64,000 nt of DNA. Origin: Gramella sp. Hel_I_59 (GTDB taxonomy: Bacteria; Bacteroidota; Bacteroidia; Flavobacteriales; Flavobacteriaceae). Below are positions 17,379 through 25,890 of this stretch, in pieces. Made by a program: the position numbers and the translations under genes. The notes under the pieces were generated by a model, which did not search any database, had not been told where the DNA came from, and saw only the letters and a program-made list of their open reading frames with translations. The stretch's first letter is position 1. The number at the start of each line of letters is the position of its first letter. Location of the stretch: assembly GCF_006714895.1 (NCBI RefSeq), contig NZ_VFME01000001.1, forward strand, positions 1,116,001 through 1,180,000, in the 5' to 3' direction.

Positions 17379-17883
17379 CTTCTTGTTTGATAAATCCTAA
17401 AGCAGCTTCTGTAGGTGCTTGTTTTTCCATCATTGCCTCAAGAATAATCTTTCTAAGATCGTCAGGATTCGATACGCTTTCTTTATCTGAAGCATTTCTG
17501 ATCATACTTATCATCGCATTTTTCGATGTTCTTATGTAGTCCCAGCATTCGTTGCTAACATAGATTTGCTGCGCTAGATTATGCTCGAATTCCTGTTCGA
17601 TATTAGCTATTAACAAACTTGTATAAGCTGAAACATCTTCAGCTACAGGCTCAACCCGAAATAGTAATTTACCTGGAGATATTCTTTCCAGAAATAAGGT
17701 AAGTCTTTCGTAAGCCTGTAATCTAATAGGTAACGAAGTTTTCTGTTTTTCTCTAAGCAGTAAAAATCTTCTACGATTTTCCTCATTACTGGAATAGGTG
17801 TGAAAAAAATAAAAACTTACCAAACCCACGATCGCTGCCGGGAGAATTCCATAGATCAATTGAAAAACATCAAATTCGTTCAT
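17362..17883 (-). CDS. Small membrane-anchored protein, unknown (DUF7935-like?)
   Basis: 173 residues. One N-terminal membrane helix (about 10-28: LIYGILPAAIVGLVSFYFF) is followed by a cytosolic helical region with RRRFLLLREKQKTSLPIRLQAYERL and a long acidic and helical tail. Similar proteins are common in Flavobacteriaceae; I believe they carry the name DUF7935 but cannot confirm it. It starts 5 bases after the FMN glutamate-synthase-like gene stops, so it is the last gene of that operon. Convergent 17-base overlap with patatin copy 2. Confidence 0.72.
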   Translation of the reverse strand: MNEFDVFQLIYGILPAAIVGLVSFYFFHTYSSNEENRRRFLLLREKQKTSLPIRLQAYERLTLFLERISPGKLLFRVEPVAEDVSAYTSLLIANIEQEFEHNLAQQIYVSNECWDYIRTSKNAMISMIRNASDKESVSNPDDLRKIILEAMMEKQAPTEAALGFIKQEVRNLA

Positions 17884-17888
17884 AAGTA

Positions 17889-19484
17889 TTAATGTATAGC
17901 GTCTTCAGTTATTTGTAGTGATTTTAGATCAAGGTCACCACCTAAGTGTGGACATGTCACTAATTCTGTTACAGACTGGAAATTTACTTTATCCTTAGTG
18001 TATCCAAAAGTAGATTCTAATGTATTTGAAAGATTCTTATCACTTAAGTTGATCTCGATATCGTTGGTGGTAAATTGTGCGGGATGTTCATGACCACAGG
18101 CATGCGTAATTTGAAGCAGCTCTTTTCTGAATTTTACAAAGTAGAAATTAGTACGCATCGATTTATCTGCAATATCAATACCTCTTTGCAACCATTTATT
18201 CTGAGTTGCAATTCCAGTAGGGCAGGTATTGGTATGACAGCTTTGAGCCTGTATACAACCAATACTCATCATCGCTTCCCGGCCAACATTGATACAATCT
18301 GCACCTAAAGCAAAAGCCATCGCAGCTTTTGCAGGGAATCCGAGTTTACCAGCCGCTACAAAAACGACCCTATTGGTAAGTTCATATTCCTGAAAGATCT
18401 TGTAAACATCACTAAAACCATAGATCCATGGTACTGAAACATGATCTGCGAAACTTGGTGGCGCAGCACCAGTACCGCCTTCACCGCCATCTATGGTAAT
18501 AAAATCGGGTCCGTGATCTTTAGATTTCATGATTCCGGCAAGTGTATGCCAGTCATCAAGATTTCCAATCGCAGCTTTGATTCCTACCGGAAGTCCTGTA
18601 GCCGCTGCAATTTCCTCGAGAAACGTAATCATATCCTCAAGGTTGCCAAATGCTGAATGGTAAGCCGGTGAAAGAACATCCTTTCCCATTGGAACTCCAC
18701 GAATTTCTGAAATCTCCTGTGAGATCTTTTTTGCTGGAAGAACACCTCCTTTTCCAGGTTTCGCTCCCTGGGATAATTTAAGTTCGATCGCTCTTACTTG
18801 TGGATTTTCCTGTACTAATTTGACTAGTTTGGACATGTCGAAATTTCCCTGTTCATCTCTGGTTCCAAAATATCCGGTCCCTATCTGGAAAACAACATCT
18901 GCCCCTTTTTTGTGATAAGGAGACAATCCACCTTCACCAGTATTGTGATACGCTCCGGAGAGTTTACAACCTTCATTCAGAGACTCTATAGCCTTTGCTG
19001 AAAGTGAACCATAACTCATCGCCGATACATTAATTATTGAAGCCGGTCTAAATGGTCGTTTCCGATTATTGTAAATTCCCATTGCCTTTGCGCAGGGGAT
19101 CAATCCGGAGTTCTTCTCGTTTGGATGTCCTGCAGGTAATTTATAAGGAAGAATGGAATTTTTGACAAAAATATAGTGCGAAGAATACATGTCCTGGTCT
19201 GTACCGAAGCCCTCATAATTATTTTCATTTTTTGCTGAAGCATATATCCAGCTTCTTTCACGCCTGTTGAAAGGTAATTCTTCCCTGTTGTTGGCTACAA
19301 GATATTGTCTAATTTCAGGTCCAATGCTTTCCAGGAAGTAGCGTAGATGCCCAACCACCGGGAAATTGTGCTTAATAGTATGCTTCCGATTAAAGAGAAC
19401 ATCGTTAATAGCGATGATTACTAATATGAGTAGTATCCATCCCCACCATGGGATTGAGGTTAAGAAACTTAAAATTTGATCCAT
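17889..19484 (-). CDS. Membrane-anchored FMN-binding glutamate synthase-like protein
   Basis: 531 residues. An N-terminal membrane helix (PWWGWILLILVIIAINDVLF) precedes a TIM-barrel domain like the FMN/3Fe-4S domain of glutamate synthase (GltB). Supporting motifs: EGGLSPYHKKGADVVFQIG, KLSQGAKPGKGG, DGGEGGTGAAPPSF, and a cysteine cluster CIQAQSCHTNTCPTG that would bind a 3Fe-4S cluster. The glutaminase and C-terminal GXGXG domains of full GltB are absent, so it is not a complete glutamate synthase. Stand-alone proteins like this are known, but their reaction is undetermined. Its ATG overlaps the M20 stop by one base. Confidence 0.88.
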   Translation of the reverse strand: MDQILSFLTSIPWWGWILLILVIIAINDVLFNRKHTIKHNFPVVGHLRYFLESIGPEIRQYLVANNREELPFNRRERSWIYASAKNENNYEGFGTDQDMYSSHYIFVKNSILPYKLPAGHPNEKNSGLIPCAKAMGIYNNRKRPFRPASIINVSAMSYGSLSAKAIESLNEGCKLSGAYHNTGEGGLSPYHKKGADVVFQIGTGYFGTRDEQGNFDMSKLVKLVQENPQVRAIELKLSQGAKPGKGGVLPAKKISQEISEIRGVPMGKDVLSPAYHSAFGNLEDMITFLEEIAAATGLPVGIKAAIGNLDDWHTLAGIMKSKDHGPDFITIDGGEGGTGAAPPSFADHVSVPWIYGFSDVYKIFQEYELTNRVVFVAAGKLGFPAKAAMAFALGADCINVGREAMMSIGCIQAQSCHTNTCPTGIATQNKWLQRGIDIADKSMRTNFYFVKFRKELLQITHACGHEHPAQFTTNDIEINLSDKNLSNTLESTFGYTKDKVNFQSVTELVTCPHLGGDLDLKSLQITEDAIH

Positions 19485-20758
19485 TAGGAATTACTTAAAA
19501 AATCAAGAGTTAATTGTGTCATTGTCTTTACACCAAGTAAAAGTCCGCTTTCATCAATATGAAAGTCGGGAGTATGATGTCTTGTAGGTTCAGCATCTTC
19601 AGGCATTCCACCTAAAAAGAAATAAAATCCTGGGACTTTTTCCTGAAAATATGAAAAATCTTCTCCACCAGTGGTTGCCTTCATTAAATTTACGTTCTCT
19701 TTTCCTGCAACATTTTCAAGAGTGGGAAGCATCTGTTGGGTCAGGGCAACATCATTAAAAGTGATCGCGGTATTATTCTGAATATCGATCGTGGCAGAAC
19801 CACCATATGCCTTGGCAATTGCAGGTACGAGTTCGCGCATTCTGGATAAGATCAATTTCTTGTTTTCCGGATCTAATGTTCTAACGGTACCAATTAGTTC
19901 TGCAGTTTCCGGAATAATATTAAATCGCACTCCGCTGGTGATTTTTCCAACCGTTATCACAGAAGCCGACTCAGTTAAATCTGCATTTCTACTGATGATC
20001 GTTTGCAGGCCATCAATGATCTTGGCAGAAATAAGTATTGGATCCACACCACTCCATGGGGCTGAACCATGAGCTTGTTTACCCTGAACATTGATCACAA
20101 ATCTTTCCACTGCTGCCATGGTGCCTTCAGGTTTATACTTGATAGTTCCCACTGGAGTAGCAGCGTTAATATGCAATCCAAAAATGGCATCAATTTTAGG
20201 ATTTTCAAGAACACCTTCTTTGATCATTAGTGCAGCTCCACCTTCCTCACCTGGCGGTGGTCCCTCTTCAGCAGGTTGGAAAATAAATTTTACAGTGCCA
20301 TTGATTTTATCTTTATGCTTTGAAAGAATTTCAGCAACACCCATAAGAATTGCGGTGTGAGTATCATGTCCGCAAGCATGCATAACGCCAGTTTGAGAAC
20401 CTAAGAATTCTGTGGTTTTGATTGACTTAAATTCCAGATCATTTTTTTCTGTTACCGGGAGCGCATCGATATCTGCTCTAAGAGCCAGAGTTTTACCAGG
20501 TATGTCACCTTTCAAGATTCCCACAACTCCGGTTTTTGCAATTCCAGTAGTGGTTTTTATACCTAGTGACTCCAAGTGTGCTGCTATCTTTTTAGCGGTT
20601 TCGAATTCACGATTGGATAATTCAGGATTTTCGTGAAGATCTCTTCGCCACTCGATCACCTGATCTTCTATATTCTGAAAATCAGCTTCAGGAATATTCT
20701 GCTGCGCCTGAAGACCAAGTGTTGCCAGAAGAATGCTTATAGTAATTATATATTTCAT
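19484..20758 (-). CDS. Secreted M20 family metallo-amidohydrolase
   Basis: 424 residues. A signal peptide (MKYIITISILLATLGLQAQ) is followed by the M20D amidohydrolase fold. Metal ligands lie in HACGHDTHTA and the EEGPPPGEEGG motif; a C-terminal ligand lies in RHHTPDFHID. Relatives hydrolyse N-acyl or N-carbamoyl amino acids and peptides (hippurate hydrolase, IAA-amino-acid hydrolase). Here it is exported. It sits 10 bases downstream of the DsrE-like gene and overlaps the next gene by one base, so these form an operon. Confidence 0.92.
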   Translation of the reverse strand: MKYIITISILLATLGLQAQQNIPEADFQNIEDQVIEWRRDLHENPELSNREFETAKKIAAHLESLGIKTTTGIAKTGVVGILKGDIPGKTLALRADIDALPVTEKNDLEFKSIKTTEFLGSQTGVMHACGHDTHTAILMGVAEILSKHKDKINGTVKFIFQPAEEGPPPGEEGGAALMIKEGVLENPKIDAIFGLHINAATPVGTIKYKPEGTMAAVERFVINVQGKQAHGSAPWSGVDPILISAKIIDGLQTIISRNADLTESASVITVGKITSGVRFNIIPETAELIGTVRTLDPENKKLILSRMRELVPAIAKAYGGSATIDIQNNTAITFNDVALTQQMLPTLENVAGKENVNLMKATTGGEDFSYFQEKVPGFYFFLGGMPEDAEPTRHHTPDFHIDESGLLLGVKTMTQLTLDFLSNS

Positions 20759-20768
20759 ATTAGAAAGT

Positions 20769-21305
20769 TTAGAATTTGATCAATTGAAAATCATCTGCCT
20801 GAAGCTGTACAAGTGCCGTCATTGCTGAAAGAGCATACTTAATATCTTTATGGACATTTTCCGGATCTACATTATGATGTGCTGCGCTCTGCCCGCATAC
20901 GATAAGTTCGACACCGGCTTTTGCCAGTGCTGTAAATAGCGGAGTATTGGGATTTTCTTCAGTTTCAGGATAAGCCTCGGAATACGAAGTATCATCGAGA
21001 ACATCTTTGGTGGCTGAACCATGAAAGACCAGAGCTAGATGCATATTTTCAGGATCTACTCCAGCTTTTTCATGCATATTCAAAAATCGAGCAGCTGTTT
21101 CTACCAGTTTATTGACTTCAGCAGGATCAAAATTCCTATCGATATCAAATACCACTTTGTATACCAGATTGGTATCTACTTCAATTTCGGCATGAGGAAC
21201 AGCAATGGTTTTGCCATATTCAGAAATAACATTTCCAGCTTCGAATTGCTGGGCAAAAGATAGATTTACCCAAAAAATGGTAAATAGCAAGATCAATTTC
21301 TTCAT
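20769..21305 (-). CDS. Secreted DsrE-like protein
   Basis: 178 residues from the ATG at 21305, chosen because MKKLILLFTIFWVNLSFAQ is a signal peptide; an ATG five codons upstream (21320) is in frame but less likely. The remainder has the DsrE/DsrF-like alpha/beta fold, with a single Cys in VELIVCGQSAAHHN that sits where the active Cys of DsrE lies. Periplasmic DsrE-like proteins may take part in sulfur or redox transfer; here the role is unknown. First gene of a four-gene minus operon. Confidence 0.82.
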   Translation of the reverse strand: MKKLILLFTIFWVNLSFAQQFEAGNVISEYGKTIAVPHAEIEVDTNLVYKVVFDIDRNFDPAEVNKLVETAARFLNMHEKAGVDPENMHLALVFHGSATKDVLDDTSYSEAYPETEENPNTPLFTALAKAGVELIVCGQSAAHHNVDPENVHKDIKYALSAMTALVQLQADDFQLIKF

Positions 21306-21449
21306 GGAAGTGGGATGCAATAATGTTGAATTTTTAAAGATATTAAAATATCGTGCAATGCTTCAGAAGACTTCCTTAATGTTTAAAAATCGGTTCGATA
21401 CGGGTTTAGTTTTTTGAGCATTTTAGTTACCTTTCAGCATTAATAAAAT

Positions 21450-21461
21450 GGAGAAGATTTG
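21450..21461 (+). promoter_or_regulatory. Shine-Dalgarno and TTG start of the UvrD/PcrA gene
   Basis: GGAGAAG ends 2 bases before the TTG at 21459. Strong Shine-Dalgarno sequences are rare in Bacteroidota, so it probably compensates for the weak start codon. It decides the start because no in-frame ATG exists upstream. Confidence 0.55.
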
Positions 21462-23780
21462 GAAGCTTACTTAGCTGAATTAAATGATGCACAAAGGGCC
21501 CCGGTGCTGCAGAAAGACGGACCAATGATCGTTATTGCCGGTGCGGGATCTGGTAAAACAAGGGTGTTAACCTACAGGATCGCTTACCTGATGAATCAGG
21601 GAGTGGATGCGTTCAATATTCTTTCGTTAACCTTTACCAATAAGGCTGCAAGAGAGATGAAACAGCGTATTTCCAAGATCGTTGGAAGTAGCGAAGCGAA
21701 GAATCTCTGGATGGGAACTTTCCACTCGGTTTTCGCTAAAATGCTGAGGTTCGAAGCCGATAAACTTGGATACCCATCAAATTTCACCATTTACGATACT
21801 CAGGATTCTCATTCGGTGATTAGAGCGATCATAAAAGATATGCGTCTGGACAAGGATGTGTACAAATACAAGCAGGTTTATAACCGAATTTCTTCTTATA
21901 AGAACAGTTTGATCACGGTAAAGGCCTATTTCCAGAATCAGGAATTGCAGGAAGCCGATGCCATGTCTAAAAAGCCAAGATTGGGTGAGATCTACCAGCA
22001 ATATGTAGATCGCTGTTTCAAGGCGGGCGCGATGGACTTTGATGATCTGCTTCTAAAAACGAATGAATTACTGAACAGGTTTCCAGATGTACTGCATAAA
22101 TACCAGAGTAGATTTAAATATATCCTGGTGGATGAGTACCAGGATACCAATCATTCTCAGTATTTAATCGTAAGAGCACTTTCAGATAAATTTCAGAATA
22201 TATGTGTGGTAGGTGATGATGCGCAGAGTATCTATGCATTTCGTGGTGCTAATATTAATAATATTCTGAATTTCCAGAAGGATTACGACAATGTTCAAAT
22301 GTACAGGCTGGAGCAGAATTATAGGTCTACCCGTAACATTGTACATGCTGCCAACTCGATCATTGATAAGAATAAAACCAAGCTGGATAAGATCGTATGG
22401 ACTGCGAATGATGACGGGCCAAAGATCGTTGTGAACAGATTACTTACAGATGGGGAAGAGGGGCGTTATGTTGCCAGTTCTATCTTTGAGAACAAAATGC
22501 AACAACAGCTTAATAATGGTGATTTCGCAATCCTTTACAGAACCAATGCACAGAGTAGGGCGATGGAAGACGCACTGCGGAAGAGAGATATTCCATATAG
22601 AATTTATGGCGGACTATCATTTTACCAGCGAAAAGAGATCAAAGATGTTCTCTCTTATCTCAGACTTATACTGAATAATAAGGATGAAGAAGCTCTTAAA
22701 AGAGTGATCAATTATCCAGCACGAGGAATTGGCCAGACCACAATGGACAGGCTTTCTGTAACCGCCAATCAGCATAACAGGTCAATTTTTGAAGTTATTC
22801 AGAATCTGGATAAACTTGATCTTAAGATCAATCGTGGAACGCAGACTAAACTGGAGAATTTTGTAAATATGATCCAGAGTTTTGCTATTTCTAACGAAAC
22901 TATGGATTCCTTCCAGATCGCTGAAATGGTTACTAAGAAGACGGGGCTAGTTCAGGAACTTAAAAAAGATGGTACACCTGAAGGAATTGCCAGAATTGAA
23001 AATATTGAGGAATTGCTTAATGGTATCAGGGATTTTGTGGAAGGCCAGCGGGAGATCGCAGACGCCACTGGATCTCTATCAGAATTTCTTGAAGATGTGG
23101 CACTTGCTACAGATCTGGATAATGATACCGGTGATGATGATCGTGTTGCTTTAATGACCATTCACCTGGCCAAAGGTCTTGAATTTCCATACGTATATAT
23201 CGTAGGAATGGAGGAAGATCTTTTTCCATCGGGGATGAGTATGAATACCAGAAGTGAACTTGAAGAAGAACGCCGATTGTTCTATGTAGCTATAACCAGG
23301 GCAGAGAAGCAGGCCTATCTAACCTATACACTTTCCAGGTATCGCTGGGGTAAACTTGTAGATGCCGAGCCTAGTAGATTTATTGAAGAGATTGACGAGC
23401 AATACCTGGAAACTCTGGTGCCACAGGATGATTATAAGTACAAGCCATTAATAGACACAGATATCTTTGGGGACGATGTGGATAAGAGTAAATTAAGACA
23501 ATCCAAACCCAGAACAGGAACTCCACCTCCAGCACATAAACCTTCAGAAGAACAGTTGCGTAAACTTAGGAAACTAAGACCAGCTGCGAAAGAACCGGAG
23601 AAAGCGATGAATACCTTGAATCTTTCCGCAGGGGATGAAGTGGAACATATGCGCTTTGGAAAAGGTAAAGTTCTTAAACTTGAAGGTTTTGGTCAGGATC
23701 GAAAAGCTGAAATCGAATTTGAACAGGGCGGTATCAAAAATTTACTCTTACGTTTTGCTAAGCTGAAAATTCTTTCCTAA
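21459..23780 (+). CDS. UvrD/PcrA-type DNA helicase (superfamily 1A), TTG start
   Basis: 773 residues. Walker A GAGSGKT (28-34), DEYQDTN (Walker B/motif II), QNYRSTRNI, the motif VI TRAEKQAYL, and a C-terminal Tudor-like end (GDEVEHMRFGKGKVLKLEG) identify a PcrA/UvrD helicase acting in repair and in clearing proteins from DNA. The start must be TTG: the only nearby ATG (21448) is out of frame and meets TAG after eight codons, and an in-frame TAA lies at 21444. GGAGAAG at 21450-21456, just before the TTG, is a good Shine-Dalgarno sequence. The N-terminus then matches the family. Confidence 0.95.
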   Translation: MEAYLAELNDAQRAPVLQKDGPMIVIAGAGSGKTRVLTYRIAYLMNQGVDAFNILSLTFTNKAAREMKQRISKIVGSSEAKNLWMGTFHSVFAKMLRFEADKLGYPSNFTIYDTQDSHSVIRAIIKDMRLDKDVYKYKQVYNRISSYKNSLITVKAYFQNQELQEADAMSKKPRLGEIYQQYVDRCFKAGAMDFDDLLLKTNELLNRFPDVLHKYQSRFKYILVDEYQDTNHSQYLIVRALSDKFQNICVVGDDAQSIYAFRGANINNILNFQKDYDNVQMYRLEQNYRSTRNIVHAANSIIDKNKTKLDKIVWTANDDGPKIVVNRLLTDGEEGRYVASSIFENKMQQQLNNGDFAILYRTNAQSRAMEDALRKRDIPYRIYGGLSFYQRKEIKDVLSYLRLILNNKDEEALKRVINYPARGIGQTTMDRLSVTANQHNRSIFEVIQNLDKLDLKINRGTQTKLENFVNMIQSFAISNETMDSFQIAEMVTKKTGLVQELKKDGTPEGIARIENIEELLNGIRDFVEGQREIADATGSLSEFLEDVALATDLDNDTGDDDRVALMTIHLAKGLEFPYVYIVGMEEDLFPSGMSMNTRSELEEERRLFYVAITRAEKQAYLTYTLSRYRWGKLVDAEPSRFIEEIDEQYLETLVPQDDYKYKPLIDTDIFGDDVDKSKLRQSKPRTGTPPPAHKPSEEQLRKLRKLRPAAKEPEKAMNTLNLSAGDEVEHMRFGKGKVLKLEGFGQDRKAEIEFEQGGIKNLLLRFAKLKILS

Positions 23781-23883
23781 AAATTTCTAGGATTACTGTA
23801 GAAAATACATATATTAGCTCAGAGTCGTTTAAATCCCTACATTTTTACAACTCCAAAAACCAAATAAAAAACAACGTTTTTAT

Positions 23884-23911
23884 AGAGACCTGCTTTTAGG
23901 TCTCTTTTTTT
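23884..23911 (+). terminator. Terminator of UvrD/PcrA gene
   Basis: Hairpin AGAGACCT / AGGTCTCT with loop GCTTTT and a T-run, about 105 bases after the helicase stop. The 234-base gap 23781-24014 holds nothing else I can identify. Confidence 0.8.
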
Positions 23912-24014
23912 ATGCCTCTTCGGGAATACGTTAATCTTCTTTTAAAACACTGTTAGCGATTTATTTAAATTTCTTCGGAAGATTGATCTATCAACTATCT
24001 TGAGAAAAAAAGTT

Positions 24015-24227
24015 ATGATCAAAGAAGGAAGTAAAGTAAAATGGGAATGGGGAAATGGAACTGCAGAAGGAAAAGTGCAAAGTACATTTACCAAGAAAGT
24101 AACCCGAACAATCGATGGAAATGAAGTGACCCGCGACGGAGAAGAAGGCAACAAAGCATTGTATATCGAACAGGAAGATGGTAGCAATGTCCTTAAACTT
24201 GAAAGCGAAGTTAAAAAGGCGGACTAA
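24015..24227 (+). CDS. DUF2945 (HVA1/TUDOR-like) small protein
   Basis: 70 residues from the ATG at 24015. The body (IKEGSKVKWEWGNGTAEGKV, RDGEEGNKALYIEQEDG, VLKLESEV) fits the DUF2945 family of short SH3/Tudor-like proteins, usually 65-75 residues, of unknown biochemical role. A longer in-frame reading exists from TTG at 24000 but adds only five basic residues. It lies 55 bases before the YciO-like gene, possibly co-transcribed. Confidence 0.8.
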   Translation: MIKEGSKVKWEWGNGTAEGKVQSTFTKKVTRTIDGNEVTRDGEEGNKALYIEQEDGSNVLKLESEVKKAD

Positions 24228-24282
24228 GACCTTAGATTTACGTGGAATATCTTAATTTTAAGAAGATCAAAAACATACTAAT

Positions 24283-24903
24283 ATGGCTGAACTTCTTAGA
24301 ATTTACGATGAAAATCCCGCACCAAAACATATAAATAAGGTAGTAGAGGTCCTCAAAAAAGGAGGTCTTATTATCTATCCAACCGATACTATATATGGGT
24401 TGGGATGTGATATTACCAATAATAGTGCATTAGAAAAGATTGCCAGGATCAAGAAAGTAAAGCTGGAAAAAGCTAATTTTTCCTTTGTTTGCGAAGATCT
24501 TAGCAATCTTTCTGATTATGTGAAGCAAATCGACACAACTACCTTTAAGATACTTAAACGATGTCTACCGGGACCGTACACCTTTATACTCCCTGGAGGA
24601 AACAATCTTCCAAGTGTTTTCAAAAAGAAAAAAACCGTAGGAATCAGGGTTCCAGATAATTCCATTTGCCAGGCGATTGTCAAAGCTCTTGGAAACCCAA
24701 TAATTTCAACCTCAATTCGGGATGAAGATGAGGTGTTGGAATATAGTACAGATCCAGAATTGATTCGGGAGAAATGGGACAACCTGGTGGATTTGGTTAT
24801 CGATGGTGGTTACGGCGATAATGTTGCTTCAACCGTAATTGACCTTACAACGCCAGAACCGGAAGTAATCCGGGAAGGGAAAGGTTCCCTTGAAATCATG
24901 TAA
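24283..24903 (+). CDS. YciO-type Sua5/YrdC domain protein
   Basis: 206 residues with a single YrdC domain: IIYPTDTIYGLGCD, KRCLPGPYTFIL and KTVGIRVPD are the family motifs. Sua5/TsaC makes threonylcarbamoyl-AMP for t6A in tRNA. Here the usual STSAN motif reads STSIRDED, as in the YciO branch, whose function is less clear. A second member, at 61139-61708, has the intact STSAN, so that one is the probable TsaC and this one the paralogue. A DUF2945 gene precedes it. Confidence 0.88.
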   Translation: MAELLRIYDENPAPKHINKVVEVLKKGGLIIYPTDTIYGLGCDITNNSALEKIARIKKVKLEKANFSFVCEDLSNLSDYVKQIDTTTFKILKRCLPGPYTFILPGGNNLPSVFKKKKTVGIRVPDNSICQAIVKALGNPIISTSIRDEDEVLEYSTDPELIREKWDNLVDLVIDGGYGDNVASTVIDLTTPEPEVIREGKGSLEIM

Positions 24904-25005
24904 AATTTTAGGATTTCCCAAACTTTCTAGTTAATTCGCTATTAAAGCTTGTTCAGGGTTTTTCAAACTCGGTATGAGATAGTAACTTAAAAGAAAAATT
25001 AAATT

Positions 25006-25842
25006 ATGAGTACATTAGAAACTACAACTGAAGTTAAGGGGCAACCTATTAATTTATATTATGAAGACTATGGTGAAGGTAAACCGGTAATTTTAATTCA
25101 CGGTTGGCCATTAAGTCATAGAATGTGGGAATACCAAATAGAATCTATCGTTGAGGCAGGATTTAGATGTATTGCCTACGATCGTAGAGGTTTTGGAGCA
25201 AGTGATAAGCCTTGGACTGGATATGATTATGATTCGCTGGCGAAGGATTTAAATGATCTAATTACTAAATTAGACCTTACAGATGCTACGATTGTCGGTT
25301 TTTCAATGGGTGGAGGGGAAGTAGCCCGCTATATCGCAAACTACGGAACTTCTAAATTGAGTAAAGCAGCATTAATTTCGGCGGTGCCACCATTTATGCT
25401 GAAGACTGATGATAATCCTGATGGTTTGGATGCAGAGACATTTGAAGGTTTCAAAAAGAATCTTAGAAAAGATCGTCCCGGATTTTTATCAGAATTTGGA
25501 GACCAATTCCTGAATTTCGAAGACAATTCAGATCGAATTAGTGAAGATATGGCGCACTATTACTGGTCTATAGGATGTCAGGCATCACCGAATGCAACTT
25601 TGGAATGTGTAGACTCTTTCGGAAAAACAGATTTTAGAGAAGATCTGAAGAAATTTGATATTCCTACGCTAGTTGTTCATGGTACCGCAGATCAAGTAGT
25701 ACCTATTGAAATGTCTGGAAAAAAGAGTGCTGAAATGATAGCAAATAGTGAATACCACGAGGTGATGGATGCTCCTCACGGTCTTGTTCTGACTCACACT
25801 GCAGAGTTTAACAGATTACTCGTAGATTTTCTTAAGAAGTAA
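25006..25842 (+). CDS. Alpha/beta hydrolase (haloperoxidase-like)
   Basis: 278 residues, no signal peptide. A classic small alpha/beta hydrolase: HGWPLSHRMW oxyanion region, nucleophile elbow GFSMGG, Asp in VVHGTADQVVP, His in DAPHGLVL. The closest named group is the cofactor-free 'non-heme chloroperoxidase' type, which are esterases or perhydrolases; the real substrate cannot be read from sequence. Monocistronic with a terminator shared with the next convergent gene. Confidence 0.88.
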   Translation: MSTLETTTEVKGQPINLYYEDYGEGKPVILIHGWPLSHRMWEYQIESIVEAGFRCIAYDRRGFGASDKPWTGYDYDSLAKDLNDLITKLDLTDATIVGFSMGGGEVARYIANYGTSKLSKAALISAVPPFMLKTDDNPDGLDAETFEGFKKNLRKDRPGFLSEFGDQFLNFEDNSDRISEDMAHYYWSIGCQASPNATLECVDSFGKTDFREDLKKFDIPTLVVHGTADQVVPIEMSGKKSAEMIANSEYHEVMDAPHGLVLTHTAEFNRLLVDFLKK

Positions 25843-25864
25843 TCTGTAATTAACTTAATGAATG

Positions 25865-25889
25865 AAGCCCTCTAGCGAGGGCTTTTTTT
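25865..25889. terminator. Terminator between hydrolase and M48-like lipoprotein genes
   Basis: Hairpin AGCCCTC / GAGGGCT with loop TAGC (25866-25883) followed by six T. It lies between the convergent stop codons at 25842 and 25891. Confidence 0.82.
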
Positions 25890-25890
25890 A

